A DNA stretch of 64,000 bases from Symsagittifera roscoffensis (lineage: Eukaryota > Xenacoelomorpha > Acoela > Convolutidae). The number at the start of each line of letters is the position of its first letter. Within the stretch, counting starts at the first letter, position 1. The notes below the pieces were generated by a model that made no database searches, was not told where the DNA came from, and saw nothing but the letters and a program-made list of their open reading frames with translations. Below, piece after piece: positions 40,725-52,210 of this stretch. Both the position numbers and the translations under genes were made by a program. The DNA is taken from NCBI RefSeq assembly GCF_963678635.1, contig NC_087066.1:9452723-9516722 (forward strand), in the 5' to 3' direction.

Positions 40725-42805
40725 AAAATTGCCCATCATTTATAGTAACACTTTTCCCTTCCAATCTTATTCTGAGCTTTGTTTACAGCTCAATTGTTGA
40801 TTAACCACATTCGGTGCAAGGCTTTCATTTCAATCTACCGGGCTTGATTCTACTCGGGTCAGGTCTTTTGAAGTGTGTGCCGATGAGTAGTTTGAAGCTA
40901 GAAAAGTTGTTTAGAAACTTTTTGGTTAATTTAGAAAATTTGGTTGATTTTGAGACTATTTATAGGATCATCAAGTGAGCTCAAGTTGTTTTCTTTGACG
41001 TAACTGCGTGCAATTTGGTTGCACACTCTAGAATTTATTATTCTTAGCTCTACCTTAGGAAGCCATTCCCAATTTGGCAATTGAACAAATAATTGAAACA
41101 GTTTGAAAAACGAAACAGCTTTTATCGCAGTCGTAAAACAAATGAGAAACCATTTAAAACTCTTTTGTCAAACGGTAACTGCTCTATTTGAAACTAGCTT
41201 TCCGAAGTTTTAAATTTCTCAACAAAAAACCTCGCAATGTCTACAAAAGTCGTACACTGTAATCTCTGCCAAAAGAAACTGAGCGACTGGCGAAGCCTCA
41301 AGAAACATCTAATGGCTGTTCACAACATTGATCCTGTCAAAACCGACTACATCTGTGGTCACTGTGAACTGCAGGATAAATCACTTCGTGTCATTTGAGA
41401 ACATGTGGTAGAGCGCCACAAAACAAAACCTGTCATTTAGGAACATATGGTAGAGCATCACAAAACAAATTTTTTGCCAAAAACCGCCTATAATTTACAG
41501 TAACGCTTTTCATTGATCACCTTAGAGTCACACCATTCCATTGCTAGTCTGAGCTATCTTTACAGCTCAATTATTGATTAACCAAATTCGATGCCAGGCT
41601 TTTTTTTTACTCCACTGGGCTTAGGTCTACTCGAGTGAGGTCCTCTAAAGTGGGTGCCGATGATTTGCTTGAACCTAAAAATTTTGTTTGGGAACTTCTT
41701 GGTTAATTTAGAATTTTTGATTTATATATGAGACTACTTATATGTTTATGAAATGAGCTCAAGTTGTTTTGTTTGATGTAACTGCGTGCAATCTGGGTGC
41801 ATCCTCTCGAATTCATTATTCTAAGTTCTACCTAAGGAAGCCACTCCTAGTTTGGCAATTAGGCAAATGATAGAAACAGTTTGAAAATCCAAATAATTTT
41901 AATCGCAGTCGTTAAACAAATGGGATATCACTTAAACTCTTTTGACTTGTATAACAGTATCTGCTTTATTTGAACCTAGCTTTCCGAAATTTTGAATTAT
42001 CATTTAACAACCTCTAAGTACTCCGTAATCTCTGCCAAAAGAAATTGAGCGACCGCCGAAGCCTCAAAAAACATCTAATGGCTGTTCGCAAGATTGATCC
42101 TATCAAAGCCGAACACATCTGTGGTCACTTTGAAATGGAGGATAAGTCATTTGGTGTCATTTGGCAACATGTGGTAGAGCGCCATAAAACAAAAACTGTC
42201 ATTTGGGAATAAGTGGTAGAGCGTCACAAAACAAATGTTTCGCCAAAAGCCGCCTATCATTTACAGTAACGCCTTTCATTGATCACCTCAGAGTCACACC
42301 ATTCCATTGCTAGTCTGAGCTATCTTTACAGCTCAATTATTGATTAACCAAATTCGGTGCCAGGCTTTCTTTTAACTCCAGTGGGCTTAGGTCTACTCGA
42401 GTGAGGTCCTTTAAAGTGGGTGCCGATGAATTGTTTGAAGCTAGAAATTTTGTTTGGGAACTTCTTGGTTAAATTAGAAATTTTGATTTATTCATGAGAC
42501 TACTTATATATTTATGAAATGAGCTCAAGTTGTTTTCTTTGATGTAACTGGGTGCAACTTGGGTGCAACCTCGCGAATTCATTATTCTAAGTTCTACCTT
42601 AGGAAGCCACTCCTAGTTTGGCAATTAGGCAAATGATAGAAACAGTTTGAAAATCCAAATAGTTTTAATCGCAGTCGCAATGGGATATCACTTAAACTCT
42701 TTCGACTTGTTTAACAGTATCTGCTTTATTTGAACCTAGTTTTCCGAAACTTTCAACTATCAGTTAACGACCTCTAAGTACTCTGTAATCTCTGCCAAAA
42801 GAATT
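40725..42805 (+). repeat. Tandem array, three ~760-bp degenerate units upstream of PolB, copy A
   Basis: Words such as GAGCTATCTTTACAGCTCAA, GGGCTTAGGTCTACTCGAG and GTAATCTCTGCCAAAAGAA recur at about 757-778 bp spacing (units starting near 40725, 41481 and 42245). Each unit contains a leader region and then a C2H2 zinc-finger start. Units 2 and 3 are closer to each other than to unit 1. Unit 3 ends in the middle of the first finger (about 42805) and leads into the PolB relic. The same array lies at about 58795-60875. Confidence 0.9.
41237..41398 (+). pseudogene. C2H2 zinc-finger gene start, unit 1, copy A
   Basis: The ATG at 41237 opens 53 codons: MSTKVVHCNLCQKKLSDWRS, then HLMAVH, forming a perfect C-X2-C-X12-H-X4-H finger. 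A second finger starts CGHCELQDKSL and is cut by TGA before its His pair (EHVVERH) in the same frame. A third EH(M/V)VEH-like repeat follows. The unit 2 version (about 42020-42200) has Arg in place of the last His. In copy B Trp18 is Arg. Its position upstream of PolB suggests it was the N-terminus of the polymerase, as in the relic at 46095-49092. Confidence 0.65.
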
Positions 42806-42839
42806 TGAAAGACAGCTGTTGAGACAGCTTTTTTGGAGC

Positions 42840-45326
42840 AGTCAGGGCATACGATATAGTGCCCATGGAAAACAGAGTGGAGTTACTAGCGCTGTTCGTG
42901 ACTAAGAGAGACGATATTGTGTTTACCCAGAAAACTAAATTGTCTAGAAAGCTTAGTAATTCTTGTAAAAGAAAAAGCAGATGGCACAGAAGAAGTAATG
43001 ACCATCTTCGCCAGTTGCAAAATGCTTGCTGTAGACGTTCAAGGATGGACCCAGGACCATTTTTGTGATTGCTTAGATCAAATATTGTCTACTGTCTATC
43101 AATATGCGTCTCATGGTAGGGGATGGAGAATCCGCATGACTGATAAGATTGTCTTTACAAAATGGTGAAGTCTGTACCGATAATGGGTTCTTCGTACTTG
43201 CCACTACCAGGCGATCTTCTGAAACACAAACGCTTCCTGTTGAACATTCGCAATTATGAAGAAGATAGATACTTCGAATACTGCTTCGTTGCTGAGTATC
43301 ATCGGCACAACAAAATCCCGCTTACTCTTCGTACGGTGCAGAGTAAAGAGGAGGAGAGAGCGATCTTCTATAATTATCGCAGAAACTCAATAGCACGCCA
43401 AAGATTTTTTCTGCACAATGGGACTACCCGCTATTGGACGCTTCGAATTTCTTAATGAAGTGTAAGTGAATGTCTTTATATTAGTTGCAGTTCTAAATGT
43501 TACTAATTTTTTTAATTGGTGCGAACCTGTATATAAGATCAAATGTTTGGCTGGAGATTCGTTGAAGAATTATTAATATGACGACCTAAAAAAACTATAA
43601 TAAAATTATTGTTCAGATTTTTCTCTAGATGCAATGAAAATAATCTTCTACCCTTGAGAGTATCAAAATATCAGTCCATTTTTGTTATGAATTTGCTGCT
43701 TCTAATCAATATGGGCATACATCACTACGTAGTGATAAAAAACCGGAACAAGTTAGTGAGCAAAATTCAAAAAAGAAAACTCAGAAACATGCTGTGCCGA
43801 AACTGCTTCCACCGGTGTTCTTCTGAGGATCGACTTGAGCGCCACCAGTTATTCTGCATGAGGAACGAACCAGCAATCGTCTTTTTTTCGGATTCTGTGT
43901 TGTAGAAGGTGGAGACAGTGAAAAACAATCCTACGAGCATAGCCGTGTTTGAAAAATACAATCCCAGCAGTTTTCGCCTTGTAGTCGCCGAAGCTGGAAA
44001 CCCGCAACCGGCTTTTTTTTCACTTCATCAAGGAGTGGACGCGATGAATAATTTTTTTCGACTGCTAGAAAAATTGGCGCGTGACTTTCATTAAAAAAAA
44101 CAAGAAAATACCCGAACTACCTCGGAAGCACCACTATTCTTGAAGACAGTGACAAAAGTTGGATTTGCGACGAGGAATTTACCAAAACTAACGCAAAATT
44201 ATTAAACAAAAATAACTTCGATGGTTCATTCCTCGGATGGGCTCACAACAGATGCAACTTCTAGAGACGTACCATACAATTCACCCCTATCTCTAACCAG
44301 AAAAATGATTTGCACTATGTCTGAAGAATCTGCAAGTAAAATTTATTTCACTTACAATGAAAGTGTGGATTAGAAAATGTCCATAATGTGTACGAAGAAA
44401 TCCGTTTTGTGGACAGTTGTAAATTTATGAACAGCTCACTTGATGAGCTGGCTCGGATTCTACCCGTGGAAAAATTCAAATACCTCAGTAACATTTTGCT
44501 ACCTGACCGTTAGAAGATACGATTCCGATACAAAGTCTAAGAACTGCAAAATTTATCAAGGAAAAAAAATTTAACAGGTTAAAGTGTTTGACCAACAGTT
44601 GGTATCTGCAACCTCAAAACCTGTGAGCATTTATTGGGATAAGCCCTCAACGATACTAGATTTGGCAATATTTTACATGTTCCAGTTCTATTACAACATA
44701 ATTAAGAAAATTTTCGACGAAACTCTTCTGTATTTGTACACTGATTCGTTCCTGTATGGAATCGGCAGAAAAAATCTCTGGAATGAAATCGATAATAACC
44801 ATGTACTGCGAGATGATTTTGATTTTTCAAATCTACCAGCCACCCACCCCCTCTACACCAACGAGATTTTGCTGGTTCACATCAAATTTAAGGACGAGTT
44901 TGCTGGGCAGATCATACAAGAGTACTTCAGACTAAAGCACAAACTGTAAAGCCTTATTTCTGTTTTTAGTTCCTAATTATCTCTTTAGAAAAGGGCAACA
45001 AATAATTTTAGAATATTATGTAATGAGGGGGTTTTCATATGGAAAACGGAAAAAATTGTTAAAAATCAGAAGTAAACAGGTTGTATTTTCGTTTAGAATT
45101 GGACAAAAAAGCTGAATGCGTTTATACATATACCAAAAAGCAGCTAACCCATAACCAAAACACACAAATTTTGACTTACTGTTCAGTGGTCCGATCAGAA
45201 AATGTGCAGATAAATTTTTGTAATCACAATTTACAAACCATTATAACGAACAAAATTTCCCTGAGCGCATTTGACAATAGAGGAGTTCTTAATTTTTTGA
45301 ATGACCCCTATCCTAGGACTTTGTAA
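42840..45326 (+). pseudogene. Protein-primed DNA polymerase B relic (lineage 2), internally deleted, copy A
   Basis: Blocks in order: YASHGRGWRIRMTDKIVF (about 43087-43140); MGSSYLPLPGDLLKHKRFLL and YCFVAEYH (43162-43320); NLLLLINMGIHHYVVIKN, then CRNCFHRCSS...HQLFC (43609-43860), a Cys/His zinc site; an exonuclease-region block, QGVDAMNNFFRLLEKL (to 44094); an endonuclease VII-like FLGWAHNRCN (about 44230); CKFMNSSLDELARILP (about 44420). Then a jump to the C-terminal palm: ILDLAIFYMFQFYYNIIKK and LYLYTDSFLYGI (44584-44780), with the canonical YTDTDS reduced, and a FKDE block. The tail, NKISLSAFDNRG, ends at 45326. Motifs A and B are missing. Confidence 0.85.
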
Positions 45327-46094
45327 AGGAACGTAAGTTCCCACCCCTAAAGTATAAGAACCCCTCCTTATGATCTTGTTAAGCTGAGCTTAACAATTGG
45401 GACCCGATACAATAATTCCTTCTAAATCCTTTTAAAGCGATCCCTTTTCCCGCGATAATGAAAGTTAATCGCCCTAATTTCTGAACTCTTCTTTCTCGTC
45501 CTTGTTTCATGTGGACTTAAATTCCTGGCTTTCTTTCTTTTTGCCGAAAATTTTTAGTGCTAATAAAAGTTTGTTATTGAAAGTGAACCAAAGGATCTCA
45601 CACATTTGTTTGAATTTACACTTCCTTTGTGTCAACTAGTTTAGTTGCCTGAAGAAATTTATGTTAAAACAATGATTGATCCCAATACGAATATTTTATT
45701 AGTCGCAAATTGGTAAAAACTAAAACAAGTTTAAACCAAGGAATAGAAAGAAGGATGAACAGTAAAAATCATCTGAAAGTATATGTTCCAGAATTTACTG
45801 TTTGTTGTTTTGGTTTTCTTAGCGCTAATGGGTTATTTATAGGGGGACATTCACGGACTGGGCTACTAGAAGCTTCTTCTTCTTGCGGCCCTGTTTCTGA
45901 ATAGGGCCGCTGTAAAAATCCTCAATCCGGAAGTTGAAATCCGGGCGAACTGTTATCAGTTTCTTTGCATGAGTTGGCCCACTCCGTGCCCTTTTAAAAA
46001 ACTTCCAGAATTGCATTTTCTTCGGCGACTTTAGGGCCATAGGTCACTTTCAAAATTCCGTCGAGTTACTTTCCTGGTTAAATTTTAGTTTAAG
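45327..46094. other. Convergent spacer between two PolB relics
   Basis: GC-richer than most of the window near 45330-45500. Holds the 21-bp palindrome at 45376-45396. Small frames on both strands (for example 45837-46040 minus) have no resemblance to known proteins. The end of the A/B duplication lies somewhere at or beyond 45937. Confidence 0.5.
45376..45396. repeat. 21-bp perfect palindrome downstream of PolB, copy A
   Basis: TTGTTAAGCT-G-AGCTTAACAA: 10-bp arms around a single base, 50 bp after the PolB stop. The copy B equivalent is 63440-63460. It could act as a transcript 3' hairpin or lie in the element's terminal region; neither is shown. Confidence 0.85.
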
Positions 46095-49092
46095 TTAATT
46101 CAAAACATAACCTTCTTTAGGATGCAAGGTCTGTTGAAGCTTTGGCACTTTTGGCAGTGTGGTGATTCCTAATTTTTCCAACATGTCGACTTGCTCGTTG
46201 CTCATTGCATGGATGTCCACTACTCCACGAGAGGGGGCAAGGGGGTAATCAGCAAAGAAGTTGTGAAGCTCTTCGGCTTTGGTCAAAATGACTTCAACTG
46301 TAAAACTCCACTCTGAGGTTTCGCTGGTGAGCTGTATTTCTTCCAGATTTTTTTCAACTATTGAAAAGTCGTTTAAGGGCAAAGCGCAGTTTTTTTTTAT
46401 CCCCCGTTCAAATTGTTTGCATCAAAATTGAGGATGTAGCTTGAAGGTTCTGAGGGCGACAAAATGTTGAGGTTTTGATTGTTTGCTGTATCAAATCGAC
46501 GAGCGTAAACCGACGACATGCCTCCTCATTCGGTTTTTATTGTTTGCTGTATCAAATCGACGAGCGTAAACCGACGACATGCCTCCTCATCATTCGCTGC
46601 ACAGATTCCAGATGTTCAGGTTCCATTACGAATTTCAGGTCGGGCTTACAAAATTTTAGAAAAGCGTCAAACTTCACGAAAAGCTTCGAAAACGGAAGCC
46701 ATTAATATCATATCTGTAGTCAAGTACAAGTCATGGTAATTGCCAAGTGAACCACACTTCATTTCGGTGAAATTTTTTAGGGCATGATTGTACTCGTTTT
46801 TTGTAACACTCATATCCCCTCCTGTTAGACTATTTTTCCACATTGCTTGCGGGGGAAGTCATGATTATCAGAATTTTTCGAATGAGTTGAAGTATGAGCA
46901 GGGGTAATGCCTTTTCTGTTTCAACTCACTGACCTTTTGTCAGCAGGGGAGTGGCCCAGTTTTTCAAAATAGTTCTCCATTAGAAAAAAATTTTTGTCGG
47001 GCAATTTATCGACAAGTTTTGCCAGCAGCGCTAGCATAAATCGATACGAATCCATGAATCTCAGGTTTCCGTGAAATTTTTTGATTTTTCCGTTTTTGTC
47101 TGTGTACGTTTTCTATATACAGAAAAACTGTTTTCCGAATTGGTTTTAGCCAGCGCTTTGTTTCTAAAATGTAAGTCATATTTTGACAAATTATGGGCTA
47201 CTACTGGGATGTCATTTGTTGTTTTTCTATTTACGCTACACTCATTATGTGCCCAACCCAGAAACTTGTTGGTGTAATGGCAATGATCAAGTACCACTTG
47301 TTCATTGTCAGAAAAACCGTTCTCGCATATCCAATAGACCGAAGCATGTTTCCAATCATTGTCTGTTATACCGGTGAATTTGTAATATTTCCTTTTTTCT
47401 ACGTAAATTTGTCCCGCTAATTATTCAAGTGAGCTATTTAGCGGTTCCATCACATTCGGTACTCTTTAAAGCTCAAAGTTTAACAGATCTTTTTTCCCAA
47501 AATCGATTACTGCTAATGGGCAGCCGTAAGGTTGACGGATTTCAATTGTTTGCGTGCTAGATTTTTGCGGATCCGGGTGCAGTCCGTATACTGGTAAGAG
47601 CACTGACTCTAAATCAAAGTAGATTACTTTGGGTACGTACCAACGAGCTGTTAAATTTTTGAACATGTGGTCATCTTTTCCAGGCTTGGGCATTTTTATG
47701 ACGATATCCTCGTCTTGGTAGCATAGTTCCCGAAGTCTTCTCAGAGTTTTGAATGAAGCGCATGTGTTGAAACATTTGCGGCAAATCTCAGAATGGAATC
47801 AGTGCACTTTGTGCCGCACGTACTCGACCAGTTTCTGCAGATCACTCATCAACACATCGTGATATTTTGATCTATCTTTCTGCAGCTACAAGTCCAAAAC
47901 CAGGCTAGTAGTGAATCTGATTGACACTCTTATGGCAACAATTCGGCATCCTTGAAGCTGAACAGAAAAAAATTATGTATCTAATTTTGACTTGAAATTT
48001 ACAGGGGGTTTGAACAGGTGAACAAAAATTAAAGAGGGGGTTTCACGTTTTGCTTACCTAAAGACGTTGATTTAACAACTGTTCAGTCTTTTAAATCTGA
48101 CCATATCCATCAGACTTTTTGGCATTTCGTAATCCCCATTGGTTTTCATTCGTATTCTTCGTCAAGATCGTAGATTGAGACTTTGTTTTTCTTCAGCCAC
48201 CATGTAGATGCGAGTTAGAGGGCGGGATCATTCACGTTGTGATATGCTGCAACAAAGCAGTAAGGAGAGCAACGTTCATCATTTTTAGTTTTGATAGTTG
48301 TGAGCAGAGTAGAAGCAGCGCTGAGTGCATCAGGTAGCTCGAGGTGGGACCATGCTCTTATAGGCGAGAAGGCCGCGTAACTGATTTGCAATTTTCAATT
48401 CGATCGATAACCCATCCGCTACCATGAGAAGAGAACGAATTGACTTGGCTGACCATTAGTTTAATCAGTTCCATGTATTGATCCCAAGCTATTCCCTCGA
48501 AGTGCACTGTCAATGTCTTGGTGTTCAGAAATAGCATGATCCTTTGGAAGTTTCTAGTGTCCTCGCCTTGCACGGTGGGAATTTTGATCATCCCCACTTC
48601 CACATGAAATTGCATTTTGTTCGGACCCTCTTTGACATTTTCCAGTATGAGAACATCTATTTCCTCCTTGTTTGGTATCATGAATTGAAGCAAATCTTTT
48701 TATTTTTTAAAAACTTTGAGATCGTATTGGCGCAATTTCCCTCTGAACGCGCTTTCCGTTGTGACAGTGGAAGAGCTCGCCTCGATGCCATCCCAAATTG
48801 GTAATGCGTGCTTCTTCAGCAAATGTTTTTGATTGCTTTCCGCATTGAGAAAAACGTATGGCAATAGATACAATGACTATTGGAAGTCAAGTCATGTGCC
48901 AGCTCGACGTGCTCTCGGGCTTCCGACAAACTCTCGAATGATCCGAGACACTCATCGCAAACAATTTGAGGAGGAGGGGATGAAGCGTCTTGTAAACTTT
49001 TGCTCATGTTTTCTCAAGTTCCATTTTGAGCTCAAAATTTTTCCGCATTGCTGGCAAGGAACAGGTGTCGCGATAGAAGTAGAGTTCGGCAT
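46095..49092 (-). pseudogene. Protein-primed DNA polymerase B relic with N-terminal zinc fingers (lineage 2 type), unique copy
   Basis: Start ATG at 49092-49090 (MPNSTSIATPVPCQQCGKIL). Three Cys/His clusters follow: CQQC...RKH, CDECLGSFESLSEAREHVELAH (perfect C2H2 spacing) and CIYCHTFF (to about 48816). Then GSGWVIDRIENCKSV (about 48400), LELPDALSA and CFVAAYHN (about 48330-48230), CRKCFNTCASFKTL (about 47780), exonuclease I YFDLES (about 47620), an endonuclease VII-like DHCHYTNKFLGWAHNECS and the exonuclease II motif NLSKYDLHF (47297-47180), exonuclease III TTDMILMASVFEAFRE (about 46710), palm motif A region DANNL (about 46420) and YPLAPSRGV with PKLQQTL (to 46095). It stops before motif C, so the C-terminal part is missing. 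Many stops and frameshifts are present, including a 61-bp tandem duplication. Confidence 0.85.
46478..46599. repeat. 61-bp tandem duplication inside PolB
   Basis: ATTGTTTGCTGTATCAAATC... starts at 46478 and again at 46539, nearly identical over about 53 bases. A 61-base insertion is not a multiple of three, so it shifts the PolB frame between exonuclease III and motif A. Confidence 0.95.
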
Positions 49093-50416
49093 CGATTGTT
49101 GAATTTACTGAAGCTATTCAAAAAATTTCAAGATTGAAGTAAGACTGGTTATGATAAAGGAAAAACGAGATTTGACTTGAACTCGAGTTTTGCGAGTAAG
49201 GACAAGTAGAAGCCATTAACGAGAATTATACTTCGCCGAGAGCTTGACAATAAGTACTTTTCTTTCCAAAAACAGGATTTTTTACAGCTTTAGGCTCGAT
49301 ATCTCTCCTCACCTTGTTCAAGTACAAGGGTTTTTTGTATTATGAAAAACTGATTCATTTACAGAATCAAACATGTGCTGTTAATTTTAAGGGACGGCAA
49401 TAAATTTTTTTAAGCTTTTTTTATTTTTTAGAAGAATGTTTTAGACTTTCAATTAAAACTTCAGCACTAAATTACAAAATCTAAAACTTAGAATGATTCA
49501 GATTCAGCATAAAACTTCTTCTGACTATTTTTAACTGAGAGACAAATTTTTTTGAAATGATTTCAAGCCCACTTTTAGGTTTGCTTCATTAGGTATAATG
49601 AAAAGTAGAAATATGAAATAAAGATGAAAAAAACAAAGCCATCAATATTTAGACAAGAGTGAAATATAAAATAGTGTTAAAAAATGAAAACTTCATTTTG
49701 GTTATCTTGATAGTTGTAGATTTCGAAAACATCGAAAAAAAACTTCCTTTCATTTGATTCAGTGTAGCGTGAAACATTTCATATCATGTCCTACAAACTA
49801 CTAAGGCATGGCCGTTTGGTTTAAGGAGCAATAGCGAACCCGGCGTTGCTCACCGCTAAAATCCTCGGTAACGCCTCCCGTTCTGTAAAGTCAAGTGAAA
49901 AGAAAAAAAATGGTTCTTTCCAAAGTAAAGGATCACCACAAACTTAAAATGTTGAGAAAAAAAAAGAAAAAAAAACAATTTTTCTTTGAAATTATTTAGC
50001 AACAAACCAGTAATTTTTATATGATCTCGAGAACAGTTCTACTGGTTATGTTCAAAACTTAAAAACAAAATTTTTTAAATTTTTCTCCGTTATTTTCAAA
50101 GTAAAACATTTTTTCTCATTTTGAATTCAAGTGGATATATGATATGAGTATTTAGGAGCTACCTGATGCCTAATTAGGACAAGCGTAGAAACTAATAAAT
50201 CATTTATAGCCCAATCAAGGAGAGTACATGCTTTAAAAAATCATTGAAACAACCCTCAGTCATTTAGCCATAATTTTCTGAGGAGGGTTAAGCGTCATTT
50301 TCATTTTTCGGAAAAAAACATAAAATTTCATTTTTTACTTTTTTCAACAAAAAAATTGTCAATTATACTCGCAAAACATGTATATATACGGAATACAAAG
50401 CAGAATTATGGCTTAA

Positions 50417-50459
50417 TTTACGTACGACCTGGCTCTGTTATTTTACGTACGACCTGGCT
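50417..50459. repeat. 18-bp direct repeat TTTACGTACGACCTGGCT, two copies, 25-bp period
   Basis: Exact copies at 50417-50434 and 50442-50459, each containing the palindromic ACGTACG/TACGTA core. Confidence 0.95.
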
Positions 50460-50649
50460 AACCCCAGCGGGCAAAAAGTAAAATGAGAGAGAGATAGCAG
50501 AGAGTGTTTGAAAAAAAAGCCAAAAAAATATGGTTGGATTAACAACATGAAAATGTTGGACACATCCATATTCATCTTTCTTTTGAAAAAAGAGCAATAT
50601 CCTGAAAAAAATATTCCAAATGCGATTCACCAATAAGAAAAAGTGTTTA

Positions 50650-50671
50650 TCTCTCTCTCTCTCTCTCTCTC
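50650..50671. repeat. (TC)n microsatellite with an upstream (GA) partner
   Basis: About 11 TC units. A GAGAGAGAGATAG stretch near 50485-50497 is its inverse complement and could form a long-range hairpin. Confidence 0.9.
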
Positions 50672-50939
50672 ATTCTTTCTCAAACAACAATTTTAGCGAA
50701 AAATTATTCTCGATAAATGACTTTTTTCAACTTATTATCTAATATTTTGTTGAACTTTTTACGGAGCAAACTTTAATTGATCTATTAAGCGGGATAAAAA
50801 ATAAGATAAATAAAACTCACTCGGTCATGTTGAATCAACTTAAAGATCAAATCAAACAAAAAAAATGTAAAACCTTGGAATAGTTTTTGAAACAAAGGAA
50901 AGTTTTTTAAGGTTATTAGAACTCTCGAAAATGTGTTTT

Positions 50940-51673
50940 TCTCTTCTTTGACGCATAGCAAGCTGCAGTTGGAGAGTTACCTTCAATAATATCTGGGTCA
51001 CTAGATCAATTGTCTCCGCACTCTGTGTCGATGAAACCCGAGCATCCGAATACGAAATTCATTGTTCTGGATCTGAAACTGCTCCCCTAACAAAGGATTT
51101 GGGAGACGTTTTTGTCGGAATATCCCAGTTTGCTTCGCGCGCTGCAGAATCACGGTTACATCCCTCCAGATTTCCATACAATAGGATTGACTCGCAGTCG
51201 TACGCGAAGATATTTTTTGTTGGGAGAATGATCGAGCGATGTTGTGCCGTTTATCTCAGTCTTTTCTAATCCTGGACAGCTCTGGTGAATTGTGCACATC
51301 TCATACATTCTTTTTCGGTTCTGTCGAAGCAGATCGATGTAGTTCGGTAGCAATATTTGTTTTTTTGTAGTCCATTCCACGTTTTGATTGCTGTCGTTTT
51401 TCGGGGAGCCAAGTCATTGCACAGACTTGCTGTAGTCGGAGAGACTATCTTTTTCTGTTGATGGATGACTGCAACCGATTCTATCGTGTATGTTTGGTAG
51501 ATATTTGTTCTTTCTCGATCAGACGATAATCTTATTTGCAAAGGACTAGTCTTGACTTCAAGACGTTTTAAGTTTTGTTTAAAAAAATATGACTGAATTG
51601 AAAATGAGAGAATGAAAAGTATAGAAAGTTTATGAATGAGAATAAGATTTAAAATAGGGAAGGCATGGCTCAA
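50940..51673. other. GC-richer island with competing open frames, possible gene fragment
   Basis: Base composition rises clearly above the flanks. On plus, 50962-51090 reads SLDQLSPHSVSMKPEHPNTK, and another plus frame (about 50951-51271) stays open for about 105 codons. On minus, 51156-51380 (MEWTTKKQILLPNYIDLLRQ) and 51266-51673 overlap in different frames. Codon-like composition suggests decayed coding DNA, but strand and family are undecided. It lies between the minus-strand PolB and segmental copy B. Confidence 0.4.
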
Positions 51674-52206
51674 TTAGGTCAAAACTAATAATTTTTTAAG
51701 CGAGGCTATCAAACTTTATTTATTCGTTTACACAAGACGCTTAAGGCTATATTATGTTCGCATGTGAGAGCCCGACTTTTTAGATTTATGTGATAGTTTT
51801 ATTATAGTGGCTACGGGCGAAAGCACTCAGGTTCAAGTTTTCTTGTTAGTTTGCCAAACGTTCATTGTCATGCGTTTAAAATAAAATTACAATGAATGAT
51901 AGCAGTTTTTAATTTAATCGTCATAAAAAACAACAGAAGATTTTTAGGGTATACCCGGAGGGAAAAAGCAACTAAAAACCCGTATTGAAATGTGAAGAGA
52001 TTGTATCCTTGGTGATTAGGTTTGAACATTATAGTTTAAAGCGCTCGTAAAACTGTCACATAAGGTTCTACTCTGGGACTGCATGATCTGTCTCGTAAAC
52101 TGTGATCAGTCATTCTTCAAGGTTCCACACTAAAAACCAGTTAGTTGTTATTAATTTATTATGTACACTTCTCTTGAAACGGATGTTGGCTATTTCGATG
52201 ACTCAG
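51674..52206. other. Unique DNA adjoining the left joint of copy B
   Basis: No gene is recognised. A frame beginning at 52102 crosses the joint at 52207 and fuses unrelated residues to the last INT residues (DAVFEFFDIPTRILL), which is a joint artefact. Confidence 0.6.
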
Positions 52207-52210
52207 ACTG

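Larger units (their letters stand above)
28097..45396 (+). mobile_element. Degenerate Polinton/Maverick element (R2c + copy A)
   Basis: One strand carries, in order, an unknown gene, packaging ATPase, CAA-repeat gene, INT, penton, pX, MCP, adenain-like protease, accessory genes (two on the opposite strand) and PolB. That is the full Polinton replication, integration and virion set, over about 17 kb, near the usual 15-20 kb. Terminal inverted repeats were not identified, so both ends are approximate and the left end may lie further left (for example before 26299). Every core gene is broken. Confidence 0.75.
34132..45937 (+). repeat. Segmental duplication copy A (partner 52207-64000)
   Basis: From ACTGATGCAG inside unit 5 of the array to at least 45937 this matches 52207-64000 with only scattered substitutions and small indels; the offset drifts from 18075 to 18064. 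By eye identity is about 99% or more. The true right end is unknown because copy B runs off the window. Confidence 0.97.
49093..50939. other. AT-rich unique DNA, no gene supported
   Basis: No domain is recognised on either strand. A short GC-richer patch at 49800-49890 was considered as an RNA gene and rejected. Short repeats near 50417-50459 and 50650-50671 are listed separately. Confidence 0.6.

Noticed and set aside
46475-47420. Plus-strand frames in 46475-46739 and 47071-47420
   Set aside because: They are antisense to PolB exonuclease and endonuclease VII-like blocks on the minus strand.
49800-49900. Possible tRNA or spliced-leader RNA (GGTTTAAGGAGCAATAGCG, then a GC-rich stretch)
   Set aside because: No convincing A/B boxes, cloverleaf or Sm-site arrangement could be built.
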